Notes: generated by a model not told the origin, from the letters alone. A stretch of 64,000 nt of DNA from Muscardinus avellanarius (GCA_963383645.1 OY726561.1:22834795-22898794), one strand, 5' to 3'. Positions 42,176-53,848 are shown, counted from the first letter of the stretch. Translations and numbers: made by a program.

Positions 42176-43115
42176 TTTTGTTTAAATCTCTCAGTAGAAA
42201 TCAAATCACTTACTCTTCATTCTGTCGATGGTATTGGTCCCTACCATAACTTGTTTACTTTTTGTTTCTCTTTGAATTTTTGAAATGCTATGAATGAGCT
42301 ATTAGTTTAAACTATTTTCTCACTATTAGTCAAGTATCTGAAAAAGACATATGCTCTTCATGTCTCCAAAAACCCCCTTTGCTCTTAATGACATTTCCTC
42401 TATGTAATTTGATCTGTTGCATAATTTATTATATTGTAAATAACCTTTCTTTTAAAATGTTAGTATATGTATTATGGGAAATCAAAATATAAGAGAAGCA
42501 AAAAACAAAGTCCCTTAAGCTCAATAGGTTGGATTGCTATACCCTTCCTGTCTCTGGATATACATACAAAATCCTATTTTTTGTGATTATAATTATAGTG
42601 GGCATTGTATTTTTTCACAAATAATGAGGGAATATTTGACACTTCAAAATCTCAAAGCTACATGCGAATGCTTTATTTAAAAAAAAAAAAAAGCACTAAG
42701 CTAAACCATTCTGTTATAACACAAATTGTAATCCTGACTTTCATGGAGACAAAAATTTCACTGAAGACAGAAATGTCAACAGGCCTCTAGATAGATATAT
42801 TGGCAGAGTTACAATTAAAATACTGCATTTATTTAGTGCTCAACTTTAAATGAGACCTTTATATGCTATAAAGTACACTAAGCACAATATTCCTCAGAGT
42901 TTGTTATCAAATTCATCTCACTAAAATATTAGCAAGAAAACATTTGCAGTGAATTAAGGTATTTCTACAGTACAGCAGACACATGAGTGGCTCTCATCAA
43001 CATATAAATCTGAGCATGCATCTTTTCAAGTGTCCTTCTGCAGCCAGTTTATTGAACAAGTCCTGATACACATATCCCAAAGGTATAAAAATTCTATATC
43101 TCTGATGTGACTTTT
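42176..43115. other. AT-rich sequence, nothing recognised
   Basis: No clear repeat. Frames up to 61 codons only. Confidence 0.45.
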
Positions 43116-43510
43116 CAGCTGGGCATGGTGGTACATGTTTGTAATCCCAGTACTTGGGAGGCAGGGAAATTGCAGGTTTGTGATGAATATCTGCTTCTAT
43201 TTGAGGCCCTGCAGAATTTAGTGACACACTATGTATGCCATTTTCAATAAGATACACATAAAATTTTAAAAAATGCTTTTCATATACAAAAAAACTTTCT
43301 TATGTTATATAGTGTCACCCTTCAGTCATTTTTTTTGTATATTGAACTATGACATTTATGCATCTGCTGATAAACATTTTAAGCTCTGACAGAGTGAAAA
43401 AAATAAAATTCTAATGAATGTCCAAAAAAATAAAATAAAATAGGTCTAGGAGTGCGGCTCAGAGGTAGAATGCTGTGGGATTTAATCTGCAGTACTGGAA
43501 AAAAAGTAAA
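43116..43510 (+). mobile_element. B1-dID SINE, sense, halves separated by about 150 bp
   Basis: The B1 half (agctgggcatggtggtacat to ccattttcaataagatac) ends near 43265. The ID half (aggtctaggagtgcggctca to ctgcagtactgg) is at 43441-43500. The 150-bp insert is AT-rich and ends in an A-rich run, so it may be another retroposed piece. No target duplication was resolved. Confidence 0.75.
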
Positions 43511-45644
43511 AGGAAAGAAGTGTCTATCAATTATAACAAAAAATATAGCAAAAAAGATATTGACAAGTTGCCTAAATAACTAGTTCTACTTTTTACTATA
43601 TTCTGTTACCTTAGAACATCATTAAAGTTCAGCTATTTTGAAATAAAGTCCAAACATTCTGCACAATGAACACAAGTACTTTACCGAAACTTCACATTTA
43701 GACCTATGAGCCTAATCTAAAGCTATCATTCAAGTATGGAGATGCTAACTAAAGAGACCTTCTTCTCCAGAAACCCTCTCCTTCCTCTTCTTCGTTTCCT
43801 CTTCTCCCTCTTTACCATAACAGTGGCTGAGTTCAGGAATACCTTAACTCCAATAGATGGAGTTAAGGTCATTTCCAAAAGGCGGTTATTCCTAAAAATT
43901 TACAAATTATATTTACAAATGGATTATTTTACTATTTCTAAGATACCTTGGATAGATTCATCTGCAAAAGTAAGCTGTTAGTAATGCAAGGTTTTGTATG
44001 TTTCTGCCAGTTTTTCCAATTGTTGAGCTTCCAGGAAACATTTCAATTCCCACTGTGCCACAAAATGATTTTTCATTCTTAAAGGAAAATAAAATATTTA
44101 TTTTATGTGTATATAAATGTATATGTATGTATACAAAAATTTTATTCAATACAGTATCATCTCATGTTTGTTTTAAACTATGATCTTGGTGTCTTTCTAC
44201 ATAATAATATATTTTGGGTAGCACACTATTCACAAAAAATACATGAAAGATTTAAAACTATTCAAATTTTTTCTGCATTACTTGCAAAATATTTACATTG
44301 TATTCTCTACTAGATAAAGTTATTTGACTTTGAATAACAGAACCAACCTTTGGAAAATTACATAAAGAAACCAGTTGGCAGTTATTAGAATAATTTAGTA
44401 TTGCCTCAGGTACAAATAAAGAGTAATAACTACTGGAAAGTAAATTTATCTATTATAAATATATAACTAACAGCTGGTAAAATGCCATAGTTTCACAAAG
44501 GGGTTTGAAACACTTTCCTTGGTGCACTTATAACTAACCATCTAAAATACCATGTATCTTTACTCAGAATTCCTATACACAGAAGAGAAAGCCCCATTGG
44601 CTCATCCTTGTCAGTATGGAAATTATGATGAACATTCGTATCTTGTTTCTCTGTGTGATTCTTAGAAAGAGAGGTGATTTCTTCAGTGACTACTTTAGAA
44701 GAATCACATGAAAACGAAGAGGAAGATTTCCTAAAGACACAGTAATGAAAGCCAAAAGAAGAGAGTGACAGTATAGCCAATAGAAAGATATTCAAGATTT
44801 GTTTTATACTTAAAAATCTGGCTCTCTGATGATATACTTTACTGCATGTTGAATTTCCTTCCAACTTGGTAATGATTTTTTTCTTTAATTTCTCACTATT
44901 TATTCTTCATTAATCTTGTTTCTGTATTCATCCTGGACCACCTACCTATAATAGAAAATGTCAATAATTGATAAGTAAACTCTTCTTCGTCAGTGTCATT
45001 TTATGTATCTTCGACACCTGATTGCCAGAAATTAAAGTTTACTATATTATACATCCTCATTCTGAGTCACTGGCCTGGTGTTATTTCCCTCCCCCTTTAA
45101 CTTTCCTACCCAATTTACTTTACACATATATAGGGAACATTATCTCATAAATGACTGGATTATGCATTATTATAATGCTATTCTTTAGCATCTTTTCAGG
45201 CTGCTTCTATCCAGCCACTTCATTGTATAACTTCCTTTTAGAACAGGGAAGATAAAGGAAAATTGCCATAGGAAGTGATTGCATATAATTTTCATCTTGG
45301 GACTCTTGAAATTTAGATATTCCTGCTCATTATGAAGTCATCATTCCACTGCACCAGCCCTATTTTCATTTGAGAAAATTAGCCCCCCTTAATGGTACCT
45401 GTCAGGTAGCTCAAGAATTTGTCTGTATTCTGATTCATTCATGCCCAAGACAGGTTCGGTTATCATTCAGTGTAAAGTTTCCTGTCGTCATCCCATTTCT
45501 ACCTTTGTTTTTGGCCTGTATTGAAACTGACAGTTTGTTGAGCTTGAAGTGGGATATGAAGAGTGATTGCATTGTTCTCTAAAGTATATTTCACGACAAA
45601 CTGAAGCTCAAAAATATCCTTGATCCATTTTGCACATACACAAA
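43511..45644. other. Repeat-poor stretch
   Basis: About 2.1 kb without recognised repeats apart from the hairpin at 43841. The 123-codon minus frame (44864-44493) starts at a TTG and has no ATG before the middle, so it is not called as a gene. Confidence 0.45.
43841..43869. repeat. Perfect 12-bp inverted repeat with 5-nt loop
   Basis: accttaactcca (43841-43852) and tggagttaaggt (43858-43869) around atag a. It lies within a plus-strand frame of 81 codons that has no known motif. Confidence 0.92.
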
Positions 45645-45650
45645 CTTGTG
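45645..45650. repeat. Target-site duplication, left copy (CTTGTG)
   Basis: Equal to 46101-46106. Confidence 0.88.
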
Positions 45651-46100
45651 TGATGGGGTGTGTCTATACAGCGCCTAAGGAGATTCAGCCTGAGCGGCCT
45701 ACGGCCTAAGGCAAAACTTTAAGTAAAGTGATTCAGCAAAAAAGGGGCAAAGATGGCGCCTGGAGGAAGCTAGGAAGGCGTCGTTTCCCCATTCATTATG
45801 GGTGGGGAGACTGAGCAGTATTTCCCTTTCTACATTTAAAGGAGCTTTCCACACACATGAATGGCTCATGTACTGGCCTGGGATTGGCTGTAAACTACGT
45901 GCTAGTGATCTTTATCCTGGATAGGCTAGGCTATTTCTCATGGAAATTCCCCTCGTGGCTTGGTGCTATATAAAGGACTGCTTGGAGAGAAATAAATGAG
46001 ATCTTGCTTGACTTGACTCCCGGCTTGTGGGTTTGTGTTCGAGTCGTCGGTACTCATCATCTCTCCAAGCCCCGTCAGCTGTCAGGCTGGATTCCCGACA
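45651..46100 (+). mobile_element. IAP-like class II solo LTR (450 bp)
   Basis: TGATGGGGTG...TTCCCGACA within a perfect 6-bp duplication. Contains AAGATGGCG (45750-45758), a YY1-type site also known in rodent IAP LTRs, TATAAA (45969-45974) and AATAAA (45991-45996) 22 bp apart. It is GC-richer than its surroundings. No viral genes remain. Unrelated in sequence to the two long LTRs but of the same integration class. Confidence 0.85.
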
Positions 46101-46106
46101 CTTGTG
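46101..46106. repeat. Target-site duplication, right copy (CTTGTG)
   Basis: Equal to 45645-45650. Confidence 0.88.
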
Positions 46107-46621
46107 TGTGCATGCGGATACACCCGCACACCCAAAAACACATAATTGGAGTAAGATTTGCTCATTCAATATTAATGACTAGCATTGACCAGTATCAAAA
46201 ATAAATTATAATGAAAAACAACTCACAAGTAATGCATGGTCTAAAACCCATCAGTAGTCTCTTCCCAAATCATCTAATGACTGCTGCTTAGTATAACTCC
46301 ACAGAGCAAAGAATAACCCACCTTTGTCCACACCACTACTATTGAAATGCTCTTTTACCCACCTGGCCATCTCTTATCATGTGTGTCAAACTAACCTTGA
46401 GCATCAAAGAGGGTAGAGAGACTTGTATTTCACTCCAGGAGTAGAATTTCAATTTCTAATGTTCATGTTTCATAAATAAATGTATTTTGGAAGCCCACTC
46501 CACTTGGGAAAATAAACCACTGTTATTGACATATATGTAGTCTATTCTCTTATAATGCTCCTCCCCACAAAAACATTCACCAGTTAAACATTTCTCAGAG
46601 CCTGGGCAAGGGCAATTCTCA

Positions 46622-46625
<4 letters not shown>
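46107..46625. other. Sequence without recognised features
   Basis: Less AT-rich than the mean in 46250-46440. No repeat or frame recognised. Confidence 0.45.
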
Positions 46626-46684
<59 letters not shown>

Positions 46685-46692
46685 CTCTCTCT

Positions 46693-46723
<31 letters not shown>
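46626..46723. repeat. (CT)n microsatellite with CC breaks
   Basis: About 27 pure CT units, then CT/CCT mixtures. The Arg/Glu-rich minus frame over it is an artefact. Confidence 0.97.
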
Positions 46724-46838
46724 AAATGGTAATTATATCCATATAATCCTTATTTTAGTCTTAGATAAATTAAAAAACCCTCTATTTTTATTATTTTCCA
46801 TTTAGTTCCACATCTGCAAAGAAATAAAAAGAATAACT

Positions 46839-46918
46839 CTGATGCCCAAGGAAACACAGGAATAAGACAATATTTACACTGATGCCCAAAGAAACATAGG
46901 AATAAGACAATGTTTATT
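46839..46918 (+). repeat. 40-bp tandem duplication
   Basis: ctgatgcccaaggaaacac repeats at 46879 with few differences. A partial third copy (aggaataag) follows. Confidence 0.85.
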
Positions 46919-46938
46919 TACAGGAATAAGAAAATGCA

Positions 46939-47186
46939 GGCTAGCCAGGCGTGGTGGCCCACACTTGTAATCCCAGCATTTGGGAGGCTGAGACAAGAGG
47001 ATCATTGTTTGCAGACAGTCTCAGCTACTTAGTAAGGCCCTTTACAACTCAGTGAAATCCTGTTTCAAAATAAGGAATAAAAAAAATAGGGCTGGTTGTG
47101 TCGATTGGAAGTAGAACACCCCTGGGTTCCATTCCCAATGCCACAAAAAAAAAAAAAAGAAAGAAAGAAAAAAAAAAGAAAGAAAA
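46939..47186 (+). mobile_element. B1-dID SINE, sense
   Basis: agccaggcgtggtggcccac, linker, ID half to ttcccaatgccacaaaa, long A/G tail. Confidence 0.93.
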
Positions 47187-47353
47187 TGCAAGTGAACAGT
47201 GAAAAATGTAAAAGGTTTTGTTTAAAGTTAAACAGAAAATGTAACATTTTAGTATAGATTATTTGTGTTTCTGAATTTTTTTTTTGATGGTTTGGTTTGG
47301 TTTGATTTTTTAATTTTGTTTTGTTTTAATTTTTTTGTTTTGTTTTTGTTTTG

Positions 47354-47588
47354 GTACTGGGGATCGAACCCAAGGGCATTTTACCCACAGGCATTTTTTA
47401 AGTACTACCCACAGACATTCTACCTTCAAGCTACACTCCCAGCACTATATTTTATTTTTTATTTTGAAACAGGGTCCCACTAACTTGTGGAGGGTCTCAC
47501 TAAGTAGCTGAGGCTGGCCACAAACCTGTGATCCTCCTGTCTCAGCTTCCCAAGTACTGGGATTACAAGTGTGCTTCACCAGACACAC
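47354..47588 (-). mobile_element. B1-dID SINE, antisense, with internal repeat
   Basis: ctggggatcgaacccaaggg, a duplicated segment (acccacaggcatttt and acccacagacattct), linker, B1 half to gtgtgcttcaccagac. Confidence 0.88.
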
Positions 47589-47735
47589 CTACTCCCAGAA
47601 TTTATTTTTATGAAATAGGGTCTTGCTAAGTTATGTAGAGTATCAATAAGTTCATGAGGCTCTCTCTAAATTGTTAAGGTTGGTCTCAACCAGCAATCCC
47701 AGCCTCCCAAGCACTGGGATTATAGGAGTGCATCA
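47589..47735 (-). mobile_element. Older B1-rich SINE fragment, antisense
   Basis: atgaaatagggtcttgcta, tcccagcctcccaagcact, tataggagtgcatc. Immediately adjacent to the previous SINE. Confidence 0.75.
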
Positions 47736-47849
47736 AAACTTTTACTCAAGTTTCACTGGAATATGTTCTACACTTTTATATCTTAGCAACCAAAATGTAT
47801 AACTACATGTTAGTAGGATAATAATAACATATATATGTATATATCATTT

Positions 47850-48120
47850 TATTTATATTTTTAATTTTTTATTTACATATAATTATTTCATCTATTTATG
47901 AGGCACAATGTGACATTTTGATTCATGTATACACTGAGTAATACAAACCAGGATAATTAGCATATACATCATCTTAGATATTTATCACTTTTTTATGGTG
48001 AACATATTAAAAATCTTTAAATCTAACTATATGTATAATCTAAAAAGGTTTATCTTATATAAGTTGATATTAAAATAGTAGTCACAGGAGACTTCGGAGA
48101 GTGAGGAGGAGGGAGAAGAG
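47850..48120. mobile_element. Old L1 3' region (weak)
   Basis: gaggcacaatgtgacatttt, ttcatgtatacactgagtaa, aattagcatatacatcat recall a segment common to old L1 3' ends; later gagactt...gagaagaggctgg fits the downstream part. Orientation plus is likely. Confidence 0.45.
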
Positions 48121-48340
48121 GCTGGTGAACAGGTACAATTATATATTTTAAATATTTTTAATGTCATAAAATATTAGGCATAAAATTGACAATTAAGCAA
48201 TTTACTTAGCCACAATCTTAAAAAATAAATATAAAAGTAAGCAATGTTTAAATGCTCTTAAGAAGCAATATGTACATAAATTAGCATAAATATTACAACA
48301 AATGTTTTGTAGGAAAAAAAAAAATATATATATATATATA

Positions 48341-48528
48341 TTTTTTTTTGGCGGTACTGGGGTTCCTGGAAACCCTTCTGCCACCGGGCTACACTCCCAG
48401 ACCTATTTTATATTTTTATTTGGAAACAGGGTCTCTTAAGCCAGCAAGGCTGGCTTTGAACCTGCACGATCCTCCTGTCTCAGCCTCCCAAGCACGGGAA
48501 TTACAAGCGTGCACCACCATGCCCAGCA
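48341..48528 (-). mobile_element. Young-type B1-dID SINE, antisense
   Basis: (TA)n and T-run at 48322-48349, ggttcctggaaacccttctg to ccaccatgcccagc. Confidence 0.93.
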
Positions 48529-48877
48529 GTAGAATATTTTAAGATGTACTGTATTCAACTTTATAACCTGCTTGAATATACCTTAAATTCATATTTAGGA
48601 TTAAGATATATCTGATGGACAATGGTTTTCCATTCTCATTTCAGGTAGGACATGGGAATATTCTAGGAAAAGTAATATAGAAGAAACAAACTTGGTAGAG
48701 AATACAATCTTTATGTCACATGTTATTTTTTATTTGCTTACAGTTTCCTTTATATGCCACCATTTTAGGGAAACATTGAAAATACAAATCAAATCAAAAA
48801 AGATGTTTCATTAGTGATATATGATACAAATTATTAGGTTAGATGGGTCTTAGTGCTATAATGCATTGGAAGTTTCT
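48529..48877. other. AT-rich sequence, nothing recognised
   Basis: No repeat recognised. Confidence 0.45.
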
Positions 48878-48930
48878 TTTGAAATAGGGTCCCACTAAGT
48901 TGTAGAGGGTCTTACTAAGTACATGAGGCA
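48878..48930 (-). mobile_element. SINE fragment, antisense
   Basis: ttgaaatagggtcccactaa, gttgtagagggtcttacta: linker and the first part of the B1 half only. Confidence 0.7.
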
Positions 48931-49252
48931 CAGACAGCTCCTCACAGACAGCACAGAGGTAGTGCAGCAACAGCAGAGGCAACGGTGCTTTTATTAGTTT
49001 TCAAGTCATAAGTACACACACTGCTGTGAACATTTGGCAAGCACAACTCCTGTGAAAATAGCACAGTACACGCACACACTCTGGCCCCATATCAATTGGA
49101 CCTAGGTGTTGGATCCAACACTCGTTATTGGTTAAGCCAATATTGGATAAGCCCCAATTTCTTCATCCATACATTGATAAAAATTAATGAAACAACCAGA
49201 ATCTCAAAGCTGCCATTAGGAGATTCTGGCGAAGTATCAAACACAGTAAGTA
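48931..49252 (-). mobile_element. Possible solo LTR, antisense (low confidence)
   Basis: Less AT-rich, with a minus-strand AATAAA near 48996-48991 and a GCTGTTGCTGCAC-type end. It starts within a broken SINE. The right border and target duplication were not found. Confidence 0.3.
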
Positions 49253-49537
49253 CTATAAGTACTCTCAAAGTGTTATGCCATTATTTTTTTTTTCATTCCC
49301 AGCAGTGCCCTTGGAGAAGACAACAGCATCTTCAAAACAGTGAATTGTGTTCTCAACTCTTGATACTATGTTGCGGGAGAAATACTTGGCTCATATATGG
49401 CAAGTTGCTCCTCCAATAATATGCCATTAAAGAGTTCAGATAGGAACTATTTTTGTTGTAACAGAGGTTATAGTGAGAGAAAGAGAAAAAATAAAATAAT
49501 TGTAAAATAAGTAAAGAGTCAACTTCTTTCAGTGCAA
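49253..49537. other. Sequence without recognised features
   Basis: A 107-codon plus frame (49096-49419) crosses the possible LTR and this stretch, with no motif. Confidence 0.4.
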
Positions 49538-49552
49538 CCATAATGATTTCTT

Positions 49553-49778
49553 TTTTTTTTTTTTTTTTTTTTTTTTTGCGGGTCTGGGGATGGAACCCAG
49601 GGGCCTTTGACCTCTGAGCTACACCCCCCTGCCCTATTTTTTATTTTTTATTTTGAAACCGGGTCTCACTGAGTTGCAAAGGGCCTCACTAAGTAGCTGA
49701 GGCTGTCAGCAAACCGCGATCCTCCAGGTCTCAGCCTCCCGAAAGCTGGGATTACAAGCGTGCACCACCACGCCCGGC
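49553..49778 (-). mobile_element. B1-dID SINE, antisense, recent-looking
   Basis: Poly(T), cgggtctggggatggaaccc to accaccacgcccgg. Perfect 15-bp duplication at 49538-49552 and 49779-49793. Confidence 0.96.
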
Positions 49779-49793
49779 CCATAATGATTTCTT

Positions 49794-50088
49794 AAAACAT
49801 CTATTTTAATATCTGTTATATTTGTTGTTTTTATTTCCTGCTTATTATTTTACTGTTTTATGTTGGGATTTTATACCTCTATCAGTCTTTTTAAAAATTT
49901 CTTTCTGCTTGATTTAACTTCTAATAAATTCTAATCTTTCTGAGCTATATGATAAAATATATTTTCATTTTTTATTTTTGTTCTGGCTTATTTATTAATT
50001 TATTTCTTGTTCTTACAATGATAATTATTTTATGAGTTACACTAAACACATAATACAGCATTTCAACAATTATTTTTTTCTGTATAAG
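49794..50088. other. AT-rich sequence, nothing recognised
   Basis: No repeat recognised. Confidence 0.45.
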
Positions 50089-50099
50089 ACTGACAATAA

Positions 50100-50305
50100 C
50101 CTGGCATAGTGCACACTTGTAATCCCCGCACTGGGGAGGCGGAGACAAGGGGATCCCGCAGGTTCGAAGCCAGCCGTGCTGGTTTAAGAGACCCTGTTTC
50201 CAAATTTTAGAAAAAGTATAAAATAGGTCTGGGAGTATAACCCGGAGGTAGAAGGGCTTCCAGGAACCCCAGTACCACCAAAAAAAAAAAAAAAAAAAAA
50301 AAAAA
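50100..50305 (+). mobile_element. Young-type B1-dID SINE, sense
   Basis: cctggcatagtgcacacttg, ggttcgaagccagccgtgct, cccggaggtagaagggcttc, long pure A tail. Duplication actgacaataa at 50089-50099 and 50306-50316. Confidence 0.95.
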
Positions 50306-50397
50306 ACTGACAATAAGGATGCATGCCAGACATAAATAACAAAATTGACAGCAAACACCACTTAAATTGAAAAAGGTTCCTAAACATGGAATATGAT

Positions 50398-50426
50398 ATG
50401 TGTTCATAAGTTTTTTATGAACACAT
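50398..50426. repeat. Perfect 12-bp inverted repeat with 5-nt loop
   Basis: atgtgttcataa (50398-50409), gtttt, ttatgaacacat (50415-50426). Confidence 0.92.
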
Positions 50427-50579
50427 CTCTATACATACATCTAGTCACTGATAAAAATTATAATTTTGTTAACAGATTTTAATTAAATAATATTTTATGA
50501 TTAAAATTTTGAATATATATATATATATACCCTCAATTCATCCTAATAATGGTTAATAAAAAGACTTCCAGCCATTATT

Positions 50580-50758
50580 CAGATGGTACATAAAGACAAG
50601 AAAAAACACAGCAGATGAATAAGCATATAAAATAATCAATTTCATATTATTTGAAAATTGAAAAGTAAAACAAGATACTACTGCATACCTCTTACAACTC
50701 TTAGAATGGCCAAAACTCAAAACACTAATTAAACCAAAAGGAATGGTGCAGCAGGAGC
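50580..50758 (+). mobile_element. Old L1 fragment, sense
   Basis: agatactactgcatacctct, tagaatggccaaaactcaa, caaaaggaatggtgcagcag resemble the ORF2 stretch of old L1s. Confidence 0.6.
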
Positions 50759-50761
50759 TCT

Positions 50762-50941
50762 TGTTCCTGGTACTGGGGACTGCCTCAGGGGTGCTCTGTC
50801 ACTGAGGTACATCACCAGCCCTTCTATTTTCTATCTTTGAAACAGGGTCTCCTTAGGTTGGTGTGAGTCTCACTGAGTTCCTGTGACTCACTCCAACCTC
50901 CCAAGCACTGGGATTAAAGGTGTGAGTCACCCTTCCAGGCT
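50762..50941 (-). mobile_element. Older B1-dID SINE, antisense
   Basis: ggtactggggactgcctcag, gaggtacatcaccagccc, linker, B1 half to gtgagtcacccttccagg. Confidence 0.88.
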
Positions 50942-51581
50942 AAAATCTTCATTCAACATACATACCAGCTACTGAATTTCTACAGCATGTAGATTACAGT
51001 GCATATCACGAGGCCCTGCGTTAGTGTTTGAGATAAAATTATATGTATGCATTCAAATTTAATTTATATATATCATATATAAGATATACTTAAATAAGTT
51101 AAATTTTTATTAAAATGATATTCAAGGTTTGAGACTCAAAGAGATTAGATTTCTACCATAGAATCTGCTTGAAATAGTCATTTAAAAATACTGACTTTTT
51201 GTTGTGCCATTTTCCTTTTTCAGTGTAATCTCTGCACTAACATAAAATATCAAAATCTTAATGTCTTATATATCCTTGGAAAGGCACTTTACTACTTCAA
51301 CCTTTTCAATATTCTGCATTTTGATCGCCCTGCCCTTCCACTTCACTTAGAGTTTACAGCCTCAGTGAACTGTGAGAAAGAAATTAGATTATGAAGGAAA
51401 AAAACACAAAGTTCTAAAGACTGAAGACATTCACAATATATTATTTAATTTGTGCTTGTTGAGGACTACTAATGACATTGATGGCCACGTTTTGTCAGTT
51501 TTTTTAACTAAATGGAGATAAGGGTGCATATATACACATATTCATAAATATATGTTAGTGTGTGTGTATCAGGGTATGCAG

Positions 51582-51619
<38 letters not shown>

Positions 51620-52775
51620 TGTGAAAAGTTCAAAGAAATGTTACTTCATATGACAGACTATTTCCTATATGTCTTTCAGGCTTATGCATTATTTCTAATG
51701 CCAGGCTTCAAATTTACATCCCATTTTAGTTATTACTTTGAAGAAACTGTATGCAAACCTATCCATTCATGGTCAGGAAGAAGTAGACAGTCTGTAAAGA
51801 TTAAAGAACAGCTGTATTTGGGAGAGTAAAAAAAGAGAGAAAGTGAATATGGGTAGTGAATACTACACTTTAAAACACAAGGCAATTTCACGGAATGTAA
51901 CATTAATGTTCATTGCTGAGAAAGGGTTGTTATAATTAGACCAGAAAATCAGAAAGAGAAGCTTAGTTGAAAGCTTTATTCTAGGCTGAAAAAAAGACGA
52001 GATGGAAATTAGACTGGTGGAGAAAGCTGCCCTAGGAGACCAGCACTTCACTTACATTCAAACTCTCAAGTAACAATCCTATCATACAGAGAAAGCCTGC
52101 AGGTTCTGCTTGCTCATAAATGCATTCACTTGTGGTCTATGCTCAGCTCCCCCTCTTCTCTCTTTCTCTCTATGCATTTGCAGATGTATATATCTATCTT
52201 CATTAAAACTCAATCAAGGAGAACATTTGTATTTCTAGCTGAGCAGCAGTTTTCATGGCTTGGTAAGCAAACTGCTTTATTGTGTGCATATTATTGTAAT
52301 GTAACTCAGAGAATGGCATTAGAAAAGACATTTCTTTCCATGTTTTGTTTAACCCAAGAGAGTTTAAGGGATAGGTAAAAATATAATAGATATGTATAAG
52401 GACTTAAAGATAGAAAAATTCCCACACCTATAAAAACTTTGGAAGCAAAAGTATGAGAATATAGTGTTTTCCGGTTACCGTGTACATTTAAAGTATATTT
52501 TTTAATTGCCAGAAAATAAAAAATTACTAAAAATAATATTTTCTAAAATACAGAAATCAACACTCTCATAGTATTATTTGAGAGATATCTTTGCTAATCT
52601 ACGTAACTCCTCCAGTAACAATAGCACACGTTACCTATCTTTCATTTACTTGCGAAGGTATGCATGGGAAAGGTAATATTTTAAAGCAAAAATCATTTAT
52701 TGAGAATTTATATCAGGTTTATTGCTGAGTTTTCAAATTAAAAAAAGGTGTTAGTGTTGTATTTTGCCATTTTGT
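50942..52775. other. Repeat-poor stretch
   Basis: About 1.8 kb with a (GT)n at 51580-51617 and no recognised transposon. Frames of 62-82 codons at 51638-51829, 51863-52051 and 52130-52378 show no motif. Confidence 0.45.
51580..51617. repeat. (GT)n microsatellite
   Basis: About 18 GT units. Confidence 0.97.
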
Positions 52776-52779
52776 GTGT

Positions 52780-52840
52780 ATGTGTGTGGTGTTGGGGGTA
52801 GAACTCAGGAACATTCTACAGCTGAGCTAAAACCCCAACC

Positions 52841-52875
<35 letters not shown>

Positions 52876-52992
52876 TTCATTTATTTTATTTTGCAACAGG
52901 GTCTTGCTAAGTTATCAAACATTGTTCTGGAACTTGTCATCCTCCTCTCTATCTCTGCCTCCCATGTACTGAGAATTGGCGCATGCACCATG
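52780..52992 (-). mobile_element. B1-dID SINE, antisense, linker expanded to (ATTT)n
   Basis: gtgttgggggtagaactcag, then (ATTT)n at 52842-52880 in the linker, then a B1 half to ggcgcatgcaccatg. The microsatellite lies between the two halves, not at the tail. Confidence 0.88.
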
Positions 52993-53054
52993 GATCATGG
53001 CTTATGTCAATTTTATTATAATGGGTCTCTACCAATAAACGTGCATAGCCCCTT

Positions 53055-53285
53055 GAGAGTGAGTTATATTGTGAAATAAGAAATTTAATGTATATAGTTA
53101 TGTTTGCTCTATTTTGTTTCTAGTTCTTTTTGAAAGTGAGTTATATTGTGAAATAAGAAATTTAATGTATATAGTTATGTTTGCTCTACTTTGTTTCTAG
53201 TTCTTTTTGAAAGTGAGTTATATAGTGAAATAAGAAATTTAATGTATATAGTTATGTTTGCTCTATTTTGTTTCTAGTTCTTTTT
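53055..53285 (+). repeat. 77-bp tandem triplication
   Basis: Three units at 53055, 53132 and 53209, each gaaagtgagttatatt... to tctagttcttttt. Only a handful of differences among the three, so the amplification is recent. Flanks are single copy. Confidence 0.96.
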
Positions 53286-53417
53286 ATCATTTAATGAAGA
53301 CTTTGAAGCCATTACAAGTTTTTTTCTTTAAGAACTTATACACTTAAAAATAATATTTTTACTACATTTGTGTGTATATGTGTGTGTGTGTAACTGTGCG
53401 GGGGTGATTTTGTGTGT

Positions 53418-53606
53418 TTGTGATACTAGAGAATGAACCCAGGGGCATTTTACCTCTGAGCTCTGAGCTATAACCCCAGTTCTATTTTAGTTTCACAAGA
53501 TTGATGAAAGTCTTACTACTTGCTGAGGCTGTCCTTGAACCTACGATGATCCTCCTTTCTCAGCCTCCCAAATATTAGAATTAGAGATGTGCCCTATCAT
53601 GTATGG
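53418..53606 (-). mobile_element. Older B1-dID SINE, antisense
   Basis: gagaatgaacccaggggcat, B1 half to gatgtgccctatcatgtatgg. A CTCTGAG unit is doubled near 53456. Confidence 0.87.
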
Positions 53607-53848
53607 ATTTTTACTGAATTTTAAAATATGAACATAGTTAATTACATGTCTTTATTAAATATATTTATACTAATCATTTATTTCATCATACATGAATATC
53701 AAAAATGGACTCAATGTATAAACTATCATTAAAACAATTAATAGTAGGATCTTAAAGATATTATCTGAACCAGATCCTGCAGTACAGATATCTTATTGTA
53801 AAGCAAATAAACTTGCTGAATTTATGGGAATAATAACGAATATATCAG

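Noticed and set aside
44493..44864. 123-codon minus-strand frame with a hydrophobic segment and Ser-rich region
   Set aside because: Its first codon is TTG and no ATG occurs in the first two thirds. I saw no signal sequence, domain or splice context, so it is most likely chance in AT-rich DNA.
46456..46725. Arg/Glu-repeat frame of 89 codons
   Set aside because: Translation of the (CT)n microsatellite.
49096..49419. 107-codon plus frame
   Set aside because: Crosses the border of a possible antisense LTR and unique DNA, with no motif.
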